64,000 bases of DNA from Clostridium aestuarii. Its GTDB lineage: Bacteria; Bacillota; Clostridia; Clostridiales; Clostridiaceae. A program made the position numbers and the translations under genes. Shown one piece after another: positions 36,993-46,199 of the stretch. The stretch is taken from contig NZ_JAPQER010000002.1 in the NCBI RefSeq assembly GCF_026735135.1, forward strand, positions 1 through 64,000, written 5' to 3'. Within the stretch, counting starts at the first letter, position 1. Each line of letters starts with the position of its first letter. The notes under the pieces are model-generated. The model had not been told where the DNA came from. It ran no database searches and saw only the letters and a program-made list of their open reading frames with translations.

Positions 36993-38243
36993 ATGAATAA
37001 AAAACAAACATTTTTAAAATATATAATGGTTATATATATAATTTTGATGGCACTTCTTCCAAGTGATTTTAGAATTAAAGGTATACCGTTGAGAGGAGAT
37101 ATTATTTTTGGTTTATTGGTTGTTATATATTTAATGATGCTTTTTGTAGTAAGAGAAAGTAGAAAAAATTTTATATATGGTATAATAGATTTCTTTAAAG
37201 ATTATTTAAGTATGTTTATGGTTTTATTATTTATTATTATGTGTATATCTATAAGTTACGCGGTAGATAAAAAAATAGCATTGAGTGAAAGTATAAGGTT
37301 TCTATCATATATTGTGTTTTATTTTATAATTAAATATGAAATGAGTAATGAAAAAATACTTGAAAGTATACTAAAATCTTATATATATGTTTGTTCGATA
37401 GTAAGTGTTTTAGGTATTTTGCAGTTTTTCACTAAAATAGGTCTTAGTGAAAAGTTCATATATTCAACTGGGGCTTTTAAAGTAAGAATAACATCAACTT
37501 TAGAAAATCCTAATAGTTTAGGTGCTTTTTTAATTTTAGCAGTATTCCCAATGATAATGCTGACTCTATATGAAACTAATAGAAAGAAAAAAGTTAGGTA
37601 TATGTGTATATCTATTTTATTATTTACAAACATAATACTTACAGGTTCAAGAAATGCGTGGTTAGGATTTTTAGTAGGAAGCATAGTGATGATAGTAATA
37701 TATAACTGGAAATTTATTGTACCATTTATTTTAGCATCAATAACATCATTATTTATTCCTATGGTAAGAAATAGAATAAAAGATTTTGGAAAAATATCTC
37801 AGGATGGTAGAGTTAATTTGTGGAAAATTGCTTTTGAAATGATAAAAGATCACCCTATTATAGGAGTAGGCAATGGTAACTATTATAGTTTACATGGAGA
37901 ATATGTTAAAAAATATCCTCAATTTGACTACAATCATCATGAATATTTTCCAGTACATAATTCGTATTTAAAAATACAAAGTGAACTTGGTATTTTTGCA
38001 AGTATGTGTTTTGGAGGATTAATAATATCAATATTGATAAAAACAAAGCAGTTTATTAATAATTGTAATAATATATTTTTTAAAGCTTTTTATAAAGGAT
38101 TTTACATATCCATATTTTCTTTTTTAGTAATGAATATGGCAGATAATTTATTTTTTGTACCAAAAATAACTGTGTATTTTTGGATTTTAGTGGCTATATC
38201 ACAAGCGATGATTTATAATAATAAAAGAGAAAGCATAATATAA
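36993..38243 (+). CDS. O-antigen polymerase/ligase family membrane protein (second of two)
   Basis: A 416-residue protein with about 10-12 membrane segments and a Wzy_C-type loop: GRVNLWKIAFEMIKDHPIIGVGNGNY (about residues 270-295), then FPVHNSYLKIQSELGIFASM. It is a distant paralogue of the protein at 29613. One could be the Wzy polymerase and the other a ligase attaching the glycan to a protein or wall acceptor; sequence alone does not say which. RBS is AGAAGGAGA. Confidence 0.88.
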   Translation: MNKKQTFLKYIMVIYIILMALLPSDFRIKGIPLRGDIIFGLLVVIYLMMLFVVRESRKNFIYGIIDFFKDYLSMFMVLLFIIMCISISYAVDKKIALSESIRFLSYIVFYFIIKYEMSNEKILESILKSYIYVCSIVSVLGILQFFTKIGLSEKFIYSTGAFKVRITSTLENPNSLGAFLILAVFPMIMLTLYETNRKKKVRYMCISILLFTNIILTGSRNAWLGFLVGSIVMIVIYNWKFIVPFILASITSLFIPMVRNRIKDFGKISQDGRVNLWKIAFEMIKDHPIIGVGNGNYYSLHGEYVKKYPQFDYNHHEYFPVHNSYLKIQSELGIFASMCFGGLIISILIKTKQFINNCNNIFFKAFYKGFYISIFSFLVMNMADNLFFVPKITVYFWILVAISQAMIYNNKRESII

Positions 38244-38266
38244 TCAATTAGGTTATAGGAGGAATT

Positions 38267-38920
38267 ATGAAAGCAAAAGATATAAAAATAGATAGAAAAA
38301 GAGATATACAATCAAAGCAGATACAATTTATTATTAAAAGAATAATGGATATAATTTTGTCATTAATAGGAATACTGATTTTAATACCACTTTATTTAGG
38401 TATTATTATATGGATTAAATTAGATTCTAAAGGACCTGCAATATTTAAGCAAGTAAGAATAGGAAAAGATAATGTTCCTTTTGTTATATACAAATTCAGA
38501 ACTATGATTATAGATGCTGAAAGTAGAAAAGAACTTGCAGTTGATAGTGAAAATATTGAAAACTTTGTTTTTCAAAGTAAGAATGACAATAGAATTACTA
38601 AAGTAGGTGCTTTCCTTAGAACAACTAGTCTTGATGAAATACCGCAATTGTTTAATGTATTGATTGGTAATATGAGTCTTGTAGGTCCAAGACCAGAAAT
38701 ACCAGATGTAGTTAAATTTTATCCAGATCAATATAAGCAAAGATTGATTGTTTTGCCTGGAATAACTGGGCTTGCACAAGTTAGTGGAAGAGGAGAGATT
38801 GAGCTTGGAAAAACTATTTATTATGATCTAAGATATATTAAAAACTTTTCTATATGGCTTGATATAAAGATTTTGTTTAATACAGTTTTAAATGTGTTTA
38901 AACGAGAGGGTGCATTTTAG
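38267..38920 (+). CDS. Initiating phosphoglycosyltransferase (monotopic, PglC/WcaJ-C type)
   Basis: A 217-residue protein with one N-terminal hydrophobic re-entrant segment (about residues 30-52), the motif [21 protein letters not shown], the catalytic Asp-Glu pair in [24 protein letters not shown] (about 125-148) and [13 protein letters not shown]. It starts repeat-unit synthesis by moving a sugar-1-phosphate from UDP-sugar to undecaprenyl phosphate. The short, monotopic form fits diamino- or N-acetyl-sugar donors such as those made in this locus. RBS is TAGGAGGA. Confidence 0.93.
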   Translation: MKAKDIKIDRKRDIQSKQIQFIIKRIMDIILSLIGILILIPLYLGIIIWIKLDSKGPAIFKQVRIGKDNVPFVIYKFRTMIIDAESRKELAVDSENIENFVFQSKNDNRITKVGAFLRTTSLDEIPQLFNVLIGNMSLVGPRPEIPDVVKFYPDQYKQRLIVLPGITGLAQVSGRGEIELGKTIYYDLRYIKNFSIWLDIKILFNTVLNVFKREGAF

Positions 38921-38949
38921 GTGTGCTTTAAGGGAGATGAATTATATAG

Positions 38950-39657
38950 ATGTTTACACGAATTTTAGGTTATAAAATATTTAGTGGAACTAAAAAAGAA
39001 TTACTTGGATATATAAATGATTTTGATAAGGTAAACATTATTTCAGGTAATCCCGAAATTTTATATAGTGGAATTAAAGACGAATTTTTAAATAGTGTTT
39101 TTACTGAAAAAAATTCTATTATAATACCTGATGGAGTGGGCACTGTATTAGCTTCAAAACTTGTTAAAAACCCTGTTAAAGAAAAAATTGCAGGAATAGA
39201 GGTAATGGAAGAAATATTAAGTAAATGTGAAAAAGAAAACAAGAGAGTATATTTATTAGGAGCTAAAGAAGAAGTATTGAAAGAATGTATAATAAATTTA
39301 ATAACAAAGTATCCCAAATTAGTAATTATAGGAGCTCATAATGGGTATTTTGATTTAAATAATTGTGAAGATATAATTAATGATATAAGAGAAAAAAATC
39401 CGTATGCATTATTTATAGCCATGGGATGTCCAAGACAGGAAATATTTATAGCAAATAACATTAAGCATCTTCCATGTAAAGTTTTTATGGGAGTTGGAGG
39501 AAGTTTTGATGTTTTTGCAGGAACGGTAAATAGAGCACCTAGGTGGATGATAAATTTGGGATTAGAATGGCTTTATAGAGTAATTAAAGAGCCTTGGAGA
39601 ATAAATAGATTGGGTGCTATACCTAAATTTCTATGGAAAGTACTTTTTTATAAATAA
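38950..39657 (+). CDS. WecG/TagA/CpsF-family glycosyltransferase
   Basis: A 235-residue GT26-family enzyme with IISGNPEILYSGI, PDGVGTVLASK, YLLGAKEEVLKE, GAHNGYF and FIAMGCPRQEIFI, plus the C-terminal GGSFDVFAGTVNRAPRWMINLGLEWLYRVIKEPWR. Characterised members transfer ManNAc or a ManNAc-uronic acid to undecaprenyl-PP-GlcNAc. That makes it the likely second transferase after the phosphoglycosyltransferase 30 bp upstream, possibly using the product of the epimerase at 32474. RBS is AAGGGAG. Confidence 0.93.
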   Translation: MFTRILGYKIFSGTKKELLGYINDFDKVNIISGNPEILYSGIKDEFLNSVFTEKNSIIIPDGVGTVLASKLVKNPVKEKIAGIEVMEEILSKCEKENKRVYLLGAKEEVLKECIINLITKYPKLVIIGAHNGYFDLNNCEDIINDIREKNPYALFIAMGCPRQEIFIANNIKHLPCKVFMGVGGSFDVFAGTVNRAPRWMINLGLEWLYRVIKEPWRINRLGAIPKFLWKVLFYK

Positions 39658-39668
39658 CAATAATAATG

Positions 39669-39700
39669 AAAAAAGATGAGCAATAGGCTCTTCTTTTTTA
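39669..39700 (+). terminator. Terminator after the tagA-like gene
   Basis: Stem aaaaagatgagc / gctcttcttttt with one mismatch and a 5-nt loop, ending in a run of T. Confidence 0.75.
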
Positions 39701-39766
39701 GCTTTAGTTTCTAGTGAAAAATTTATATATTACATCCAATAGTTAAAATGGGAAGGATGATAAACG

Positions 39767-40882
39767 ATGAAAGTTTTACATATTATAACTGGAAATGATA
39801 ACGGAGGAGGAGGAATGCATGTTTTAAATATATGTAAATATTCCAACAACTTCAACAATATTCTTGGATGCATTGGTGAAGGATATTTATATAAAAAAGC
39901 TAAAAAAGAAAGGGTTAACACTATATTATTTGGAAATAAAATTAATAATAAACAAGTTGTAGAGTACATTAATGAAAATAAAATAGATATTGTTAATTTT
40001 CATGGAGCAAAGGCTTTCCTTATACATAGAGTTTTAAGAAACAAAATAAAAGCTTTTACTTTAGCTACTGTACATAGTGATTATAGATATGATTTTATGA
40101 ATAATAAAATTAAACATTTATTATTTACACCTTTAAGCAAATATGGGCTTAAATCCTTTAATAATTATATGTGTGTATCAAATTATATTAAAAATATTTT
40201 AGAAGAAAATAATTTTTTAGGAGATAAATGTGTTGTAAATAATGGAATTAATTTAAATAACATTGAGATAACAAAAACTAAGGAAGAAATAAGAAAAAAA
40301 TATAATATACCTGAAAATACTTTTATCTTTGTAATAGTGGCAAGGATGCATCCAGTAAAAAATCATAGTGGATTAATTAATGCATTTTGTAAATTTAGAG
40401 ATACGGTTGGTGATGCAAAGCTAGTGGTTGTAGGAGAAGGTGAACTCAAAGAAAAACTTAAAAATCAAGTTATTCAATTAAAAATAGAAGAAGATGTAAT
40501 TTTTACTGAATTTGTAGAAAATCCTATTGATATTATCAATGCTAGTGATATTAGCATGTTAACTTCTTTTAATGAAGGAGGCTCTCCACCAATAGTTATT
40601 CTTGAAAGTGGTGCTGTGAAGACTACGGTTATTTCTTCTAAAGTTGGCGACATTGAAAAAAACTTTAATGATAAAATGATATTTATAATTGATAATAATT
40701 CTGAAGAAGAAATTTATAAAAAAATGAAGGAAGCTTATTTAAAAAAAGATGTTATTGGGATAATGGGACAGGAGCTTTGTAAAGAGGTAACAAGTAATTA
40801 TAATATAGAGAAATTCTGTAATACATATTATTCATTTTATAAAAAAATAATTGAAATTAATAAATCTAAAAGTGGAGTGTAA
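39767..40882 (+). CDS. Glycosyltransferase family 4
   Basis: A 371-residue GT-B enzyme: N-terminal LHIITGNDNGGGGMHVLNI, then FVIVARMHPVKNHSGLINAFCKF at the start of the donor domain (about residue 185), LVVVGEGELKEKL and SDISMLTSFNEGGSPPIVILESG with the acidic motif. It follows a terminator and so may have its own transcript, but lies 4 bp from the MurJ-like flippase gene, so those two are coupled. Sugar specificity is unknown. Confidence 0.9.
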   Translation: MKVLHIITGNDNGGGGMHVLNICKYSNNFNNILGCIGEGYLYKKAKKERVNTILFGNKINNKQVVEYINENKIDIVNFHGAKAFLIHRVLRNKIKAFTLATVHSDYRYDFMNNKIKHLLFTPLSKYGLKSFNNYMCVSNYIKNILEENNFLGDKCVVNNGINLNNIEITKTKEEIRKKYNIPENTFIFVIVARMHPVKNHSGLINAFCKFRDTVGDAKLVVVGEGELKEKLKNQVIQLKIEEDVIFTEFVENPIDIINASDISMLTSFNEGGSPPIVILESGAVKTTVISSKVGDIEKNFNDKMIFIIDNNSEEEIYKKMKEAYLKKDVIGIMGQELCKEVTSNYNIEKFCNTYYSFYKKIIEINKSKSGV

Positions 40883-40885
40883 TAT

Positions 40886-42445
40886 ATGCAGGATAAGAAG
40901 ATTATAAAAAGTTCCTTTGTGATAATAGTACTAATTATTTTGGGGAAAATCATGGCATTTGTAAGAGATGCTCTCATTGCTTCAAAATTTGGAACTACAT
41001 ACATTACTGATATATATATGTTTTCTTTAGGTGTTGTAATGCTTCTTACAACTGTAGGATATGGATTAACTACAACACTTATACCAATACATACAGAGAA
41101 TATAGAGAACAAAAGTCAACAAGAAAGAAATGTTTTTGTAAGCAATATTCTAAATATATCAGCTATATACACTATAATATTTGTAACTATTTCAATAATT
41201 TTAGCACCATATGTAATTTATGTATTTGCTCCAGGTTTTAGAGAAAATGCTGAAGTGTTTAATAATTCAGTATACATATTAAGAGTGATGTTTACATCGT
41301 TATTTTTTGTGTGTATACAAAGCATAATTACAGGTGTTCTTCAAGCACATAAAGAATTTAGTGCTCCAGCAGCGATGGCATTTGTATCAAATATCATATA
41401 TGTTATATATTTGATTTCACTAAGCAATAAATTTGGTATCAATGGATTTGCAGTGGCTACGGTTACAGGATTTGCAGCTCAATTCTTAATAAATATACCT
41501 AAATTTAAAGAGTTAGGTTATAAATATATTTTTGTTATAAATTTTAAAGATGAAAACATAATACGACTTGTTAAATTAATGCTTCCTGTTATAATAAGTA
41601 CGTCTATAATTCAAATTAATTTGTTTATAAGTAGATACTTTGCAACTACTATTTATGAAGGAGCTGTGGCAGCTTTAGATTTTTCAAATAAGATAAATAT
41701 GCTTGTATATGAAGTGTTTGCAGTAGCTATATCTATGGTAGTATATCCAACACTTTCTAGTTATGCTGCTAAAAAAAGCAATAAAGAATATAAAAAAGCT
41801 CTTATTAGAGCTGTGAATGTAATACTTTTAATAATGGTTCCTGCTAGTATAGGAATTTTGATATTAAGAGAACCTATTATAAGTATTATTTTTCAAAGAG
41901 GAAAATTTGATGAAAAAGCTGTAAAAATAACAGCAAATGCATTAATGTTTTATACTCCTGCTATGGTAGCTTATGGAGTTAGAGATATATTATATAAAGC
42001 TTTTTATTCTTTACAGGATACAAAAAGCCCTATGATTAATAGTTTTTTAGGTATTATTATAAATATAATTTTAAGTTTAATATTTGTAAATAGTATGCAG
42101 GTATCAGGATTAACTTTAGCTTCTGCTACTTCAGCTGTAATTACTACATTAATATTAATTATTATATTAAATAAAAAACTTAACGGAATAAATATAAAAT
42201 ATTTTTTCAAAGTGTTTTTGAAAGTGATTGTTTCAGCGTTAACAATGGGATTTATTATAATTAATGTAAGAAACATATGTTTTTCTAAAATAGGTTTTAA
42301 TTTTAAAGGAGACATAATATCTATTATTATATGTTTTACAATAGGAGTTTGTGTTTATTTTATGTGTATCTATGCTTTAAAAGTTGATGAATATATTTAT
42401 ATGGTGGAATTAATTAAGAAAAGATTGGTTAAGAATAAAAGCTAA
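40886..42445 (+). CDS. MurJ/MviN-type lipid-linked sugar flippase
   Basis: A 519-residue polytopic protein with about 14 membrane segments. Features include GKIMAFVRDALIASKFGTTYITDIY near the N-terminus, APGF (about residue 113) and PIISIIFQRGKFDEKA (about residue 330), all typical of the MurJ family. MurJ flips lipid II. At the end of a glycan locus with its own Wzx, this copy could serve glycan export instead. The genome's other murJ copies are not visible here. Confidence 0.88.
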   Translation: MQDKKIIKSSFVIIVLIILGKIMAFVRDALIASKFGTTYITDIYMFSLGVVMLLTTVGYGLTTTLIPIHTENIENKSQQERNVFVSNILNISAIYTIIFVTISIILAPYVIYVFAPGFRENAEVFNNSVYILRVMFTSLFFVCIQSIITGVLQAHKEFSAPAAMAFVSNIIYVIYLISLSNKFGINGFAVATVTGFAAQFLINIPKFKELGYKYIFVINFKDENIIRLVKLMLPVIISTSIIQINLFISRYFATTIYEGAVAALDFSNKINMLVYEVFAVAISMVVYPTLSSYAAKKSNKEYKKALIRAVNVILLIMVPASIGILILREPIISIIFQRGKFDEKAVKITANALMFYTPAMVAYGVRDILYKAFYSLQDTKSPMINSFLGIIINIILSLIFVNSMQVSGLTLASATSAVITTLILIIILNKKLNGINIKYFFKVFLKVIVSALTMGFIIINVRNICFSKIGFNFKGDIISIIICFTIGVCVYFMCIYALKVDEYIYMVELIKKRLVKNKS

Positions 42446-42483
42446 TATACGTACGCATACTAACAAAGAAGGAGTGTGATGGT

Positions 42484-43056
42484 ATGCAGTTTTATGATGT
42501 GATTGAAACTAGAAAAAGTATAAAAAAATTTAGGGCTAACACAGAATTAGATAGAGGAAAAGTAATGAGAATGATAGATGCTGCTATGAAGTCTCCATCA
42601 TGGAAAAATGAAGCATCTTGTAAATTTATTTTAGTAGATGATGATCAAAAAAAAGATAGAATTGCTTTAGCTATACAAAATAAAACTAATGAAGCGTCTC
42701 AATCTATTGTGGATGCACCTATGTTAGCAGTAGTAGTTGGAGAACCAGAGGTTTCAGGGTCAATAGAAGGAAAAGAATATTATCTTGTAGATGGTGCGAT
42801 AGCTATGGAACATTTTGTATTAGCAGCAACAGAAGAAGGATATGGAACTTGCTGGATAGCCGCTTTTAATGAAAGAAAAATAAAAGAAATTTTAGGAATA
42901 CCAGATAACCTTAAAATTATAGCATTAACACCAGTAGGAGAAATCGAAGAAGAAAAACCTCATAAGCCTAAAAAAGATGTAAGAGATTATGTATTCTTAA
43001 ATGAATGGAATAAAGCTTATACAGATCAAAATGTAAAAGTTTTAGTTCGTCACTAA
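42484..43056 (+). CDS. Nitroreductase family protein
   Basis: A 190-residue flavoprotein with ETRKSIKKFRA at the FMN-binding N-terminus, AAMKSPSWKNE, a DGAIAMEHFVLAATEEGYGTCWIAAF core and GIPDNLKIIALTPVGEIEEEKPHKPKK near the end. Members reduce nitro compounds, quinones or other electron acceptors with NAD(P)H. It has an AGAAGGAG RBS, stands apart from the glycan genes and ends at its own terminator. The substrate is unknown. Confidence 0.92.
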   Translation: MQFYDVIETRKSIKKFRANTELDRGKVMRMIDAAMKSPSWKNEASCKFILVDDDQKKDRIALAIQNKTNEASQSIVDAPMLAVVVGEPEVSGSIEGKEYYLVDGAIAMEHFVLAATEEGYGTCWIAAFNERKIKEILGIPDNLKIIALTPVGEIEEEKPHKPKKDVRDYVFLNEWNKAYTDQNVKVLVRH

Positions 43057-43070
43057 TCAAGTGTTTATTT

Positions 43071-43106
43071 AAGAGCCATACAGGACTATTCTTGTGTGGT
43101 TCTTTT
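43071..43106 (+). terminator. Terminator after the nitroreductase gene
   Basis: Stem aagagccataca / tgtgtggttctt (two wobble pairs), then TTTAT. Confidence 0.75.
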
Positions 43107-43223
43107 ATATGTATAGTTTCTATTGAAAAGGATTTATTATTGACAACAAAAAAACATGAATTTAGAATATAATATATATTGTTTTTATGTATGGTATGAA
43201 AAAATGATGAAAGGAGTAATATA

Positions 43224-43859
43224 ATGCAAAAAAATCTAATGATAAAAGATTATATAAAAAAATTGTCTTCAAAAGATCCAGCACCAGGTGGAGGAAGTGC
43301 GGCTGCTTTAGTAGGAGTTGTTTCAAGTGCATTGACAGCCATGGTATTTAATTTAACAGTTGGAAAAAAAGTATACGAAGAATATAATGAAGAAGAAAAG
43401 AATTTAATAAGTAATTCATTATTAGAGGTAGAAAAGTATAATAATGAACTAATGGAGGTTATGGATAAAGACGGAGAAGCTTTTTTAGGGTTGATGGCTG
43501 CATTTAGAATGCCTAAAAATACAGATTCTGAAAAAGCAGAAAGAGCTAAAAGCATAAATATGGGATATAAAAATGCTTTGGAAGTTCCTTTGAATTTGGC
43601 AAAACAACTTTTAAAATTATATGATAATATTCTGATTTCTAGTCAATATGGAAACAAGAATGTTATATGTGATGCTGGAGTAGCAGCTATTTTACTTAGT
43701 AGTGCAATTGAAAGTGCTATATTAAATGTTAATGTTAACTTAAAAGGAATTAAAGATGAAAATTATAAAAATGAAGTAAATAAAGAGTGTATTAATATAA
43801 TGAAACAAGCTTTATTGAAAAAAGAAAAAATAATGAACATAGTTAATTTTAAAATATAA
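43224..43859 (+). CDS. Cyclodeaminase/cyclohydrolase family protein (FchA-like)
   Basis: A 211-residue, all-helical protein with the family motif DPAPGGGSAAALVG near the N-terminus. Relatives are methenyltetrahydrofolate cyclohydrolase (FchA) and formiminotetrahydrofolate cyclodeaminase (FTCD C-terminal domain). In clostridia it is expected to act in one-carbon folate chemistry. No other folate gene lies alongside, so which activity applies is open. RBS is AAAGGAGT. Confidence 0.88.
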   Translation: MQKNLMIKDYIKKLSSKDPAPGGGSAAALVGVVSSALTAMVFNLTVGKKVYEEYNEEEKNLISNSLLEVEKYNNELMEVMDKDGEAFLGLMAAFRMPKNTDSEKAERAKSINMGYKNALEVPLNLAKQLLKLYDNILISSQYGNKNVICDAGVAAILLSSAIESAILNVNVNLKGIKDENYKNEVNKECINIMKQALLKKEKIMNIVNFKI

Positions 43860-43894
43860 TCTATGCTATTATACTTGCTTTGGAGAGATGAAAT

Positions 43895-45655
43895 ATGTTT
43901 AACTTTTTTTGTGAAAAAATCAATGAATTATATAATATAATTAATGCCCCTATTGACAAAATGTTTAAAATAATGGCTTTAGATAAGTATAAAAACATGT
44001 TCAATAATAAAGAAAATAATTTTTCTAAGACGTATATTAAGTTTATGGAGAAAGAAAAAGGTAAAAGTTCAGGAATAGTATATACGCCTTATGAAATAGC
44101 GGAATATATAGTTGAAAATACAATAACTATAGAAAATATAGTACAGAATCCATATTTGAAAATTTTAGATCCAGCTTGTGGGTGTGGTAATATATTAATT
44201 CCTTGTTTTCAATATTTAAAGAAGCTTTATGAAAATAATTTTGAGTTGATAAATAATAAAAACAACACTAATTTTAATAAATATAATATTGAAGAGCATA
44301 TAATTAACAATAATTTATACGGATTTGATATGGATGATACAGCCATAAAAATACTTAGTATAGATTTATTTAGCGAAGCACAATATTTTCAAAAAGATAA
44401 TTTGACAAAGAAAGACTTTTTGATTGATGAAGATGTTAAAAAATTTGATATTATTGTTGGAAATCCTCCCTATATAGGTCATAAATCTATAGATAAAGAT
44501 TATAGTGCCAAACTTAAAAAAATGTATAAGAATATATATAAGGATAAAGGTGATGTATCATACTGCTTTTTTCAAAGTGCATTGAATAACCTCAATAAAA
44601 AAGGAAAGCTTGCTTTTATAACTTCTAGATATTTTATAGAAGCGCCTAGTGGAGAAGAATTGAGAAAAATACTTAAGGAGGTTTGTTCGTTATATAAAAT
44701 AGTAGATTTTTATGGAATAAGACCTTTTAAAAAAGCGGGAATAGATCCTGTGATTATTTTCCTTAAAAATGATCAATATGAAGGGGAAAATATTGAAATT
44801 ATAAAACCTATACATAATATAAAGAAGAATAAAGATAAATTTTATAATTCTTTGTTCTTTAATAATGAAAACTATTATAAGAAATTTAATATAAACAAGA
44901 ATATTTTAAATAATAAAGGGTGGATATTAAGAGATAAAAAAGAAAGGGAGATTATATCAAAAATAGAGAAAAAGAGTTTTACTCATTTATTTAATATATG
45001 TGAAAGTTTTCAAGGAATTATTACCGGATGCGATAAAGCATTTGTTGTTAATGAAGAAATAATAAAAGAAGAAAATTTAGAAATAGATATTATAAAACCA
45101 TGGATAAAAAGTAGTTATATAAATAAAAGGGATGTAAAACAAAAAGATAATTATTTAATATATTCAGATAATATTGTAAATGAACAAGATTATTCTAATA
45201 TAATTAACCATATAAAAAAACAAAAAGAAAGACTTATGCAAAGAAGAGAGTGTAAAACAGGAGCAAGACAATGGTATCAGCTTCAGTGGGGAAGAAGAAA
45301 AGAAATATTTGAAAAAGAGAAAATAATATTTCCATATAAAGCTAGTACAAATAGGTTTGTTTTAGATAAAGGAAAATACTTTAGTGCTGATGTATATGCT
45401 CTTGTATTAAAGGAAAATGTACCGTTTACATATGAATATTTATTAGCCTTATTAAATAGCAAAGTTTATGAATTCTATTTTCAAACATTTGCTAAAAAGT
45501 TAGGTGATGATATGTTTGAATACTATCCTAATAATTTGATGAAGTTATGCATACCGACAATAGGTAAAAAAGAGAATCTTTGCAATGAAGAAATTTATGA
45601 ATTATTTGATTTTAATGATGAGGAAATAAATATAATAAAAGAATATACTAAATAA
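43895..45655 (+). CDS. CamA-like orphan N6-adenine DNA methyltransferase
   Basis: A 586-residue gamma-type adenine methyltransferase. The SAM-binding motif LDPACGCGN is at about residues 91-99, catalytic NPPY is N190-Y193 (NPPYIGHK), and a TaqI/Eco57I-like target-recognition domain fills the C-terminal half. From memory of Clostridioides difficile CamA, several stretches look shared: FQGIITGCDKAF, an RREC-K-G-R-WY-LQWGR block and the ADVYA / YYPN region. No restriction domain or adjacent restriction gene is present. CamA methylates CAAAAA and affects sporulation in C. difficile. Here the gene lies directly upstream of spoIIA, but a terminator separates them. RBS is weak (GGAGAGATGAA). Confidence 0.88.
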   Translation: MFNFFCEKINELYNIINAPIDKMFKIMALDKYKNMFNNKENNFSKTYIKFMEKEKGKSSGIVYTPYEIAEYIVENTITIENIVQNPYLKILDPACGCGNILIPCFQYLKKLYENNFELINNKNNTNFNKYNIEEHIINNNLYGFDMDDTAIKILSIDLFSEAQYFQKDNLTKKDFLIDEDVKKFDIIVGNPPYIGHKSIDKDYSAKLKKMYKNIYKDKGDVSYCFFQSALNNLNKKGKLAFITSRYFIEAPSGEELRKILKEVCSLYKIVDFYGIRPFKKAGIDPVIIFLKNDQYEGENIEIIKPIHNIKKNKDKFYNSLFFNNENYYKKFNINKNILNNKGWILRDKKEREIISKIEKKSFTHLFNICESFQGIITGCDKAFVVNEEIIKEENLEIDIIKPWIKSSYINKRDVKQKDNYLIYSDNIVNEQDYSNIINHIKKQKERLMQRRECKTGARQWYQLQWGRRKEIFEKEKIIFPYKASTNRFVLDKGKYFSADVYALVLKENVPFTYEYLLALLNSKVYEFYFQTFAKKLGDDMFEYYPNNLMKLCIPTIGKKENLCNEEIYELFDFNDEEINIIKEYTK

Positions 45656-45676
45656 AATCGGCAGTTAAAATGTTAT

Positions 45677-45720
45677 AAAATCATACATATAGGGAAACAT
45701 ATATGTATGATTTTTTATAT
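45677..45720 (+). terminator. Terminator after the methyltransferase gene
   Basis: A 14-bp perfect stem (45677-45690 with 45701-45714), the 3' arm running into TTTTTT. It isolates the methyltransferase gene from the spoIIA operon. Confidence 0.88.
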
Positions 45721-45786
45721 TTATGGTATAAAACAATATTTTTATGGTAATAATATTACTGTTATATTAAAAAAATATTAGAAAAA

Positions 45787-45815
45787 GAAGGAAAATAATC
45801 AAAATTATAGAATAA
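45787..45815 (+). promoter_or_regulatory. Sigma-H promoter of the spoIIA operon
   Basis: GAAGGAAAA (45787-45795), an 11-nt spacer and ATAGAATAA (45807-45815) match the sigma-H consensus RNAGGAWWW-N11/12-RNNGAATWW at every defined position. It lies 37 nt before spoIIAA. In B. subtilis this operon is transcribed by sigma-H with Spo0A. Confidence 0.8.
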
Positions 45816-45852
45816 GATTAGTAATGATATTTTATAAAATGGGAGGGATAAA

Positions 45853-46188
45853 ATGAAACTTAATTTTAAAAATAAAGGAGATAAGTTAATAGTATATATG
45901 ATTGGAGAATTAGATCATCATAGTGCAGAAGAAGTAAGAAATAAAGTTGATGATAGGGTTGAAAGAGAAGGATGTAATAAATTAATAATGGATTTTTCTG
46001 GTGTTACGTTTATGGATAGTTCAGGTATTGGAGTAGTGATAGGGAGATATAAAAAATTATCTTCAAGGCACGGGAGATTATCTGTTACCAAGGTTAATGG
46101 AGCAGTTAAGAGAGTTTTTGAATTATCAGGAATGTTTAAAATTATTCCTTTATATGATAGTGTTGAACAAGCATTAGAGAATATTTAG
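45853..46188 (+). CDS. spoIIAA: Anti-sigma factor antagonist SpoIIAA
   Basis: A 111-residue STAS-domain protein with the phosphorylatable serine in [20 protein letters not shown] (about residues 44-63). When dephosphorylated by SpoIIE it pulls SpoIIAB away from sigma-F. First gene of the spoIIA operon, with a GGGAGGG RBS and a sigma-H promoter. The length is typical. Confidence 0.97.
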   Translation: MKLNFKNKGDKLIVYMIGELDHHSAEEVRNKVDDRVEREGCNKLIMDFSGVTFMDSSGIGVVIGRYKKLSSRHGRLSVTKVNGAVKRVFELSGMFKIIPLYDSVEQALENI

Positions 46189-46199
46189 CGGGGGGATAT

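Noticed and set aside
12825..42445. Reading the locus as a flagellin glycosylation island
   Set aside because: Legionaminic acid decorates flagellin in some bacteria, but no flagellar gene is present, while wzx, two wzy-like genes and a phosphoglycosyltransferase point to a lipid-linked polymer. Kept only as an outside possibility.
43140..43173. TTGACA and TATAAT upstream of the cyclodeaminase-family gene
   Set aside because: The spacer is 22 nt, too long for a standard sigma-A promoter, so I did not list it.
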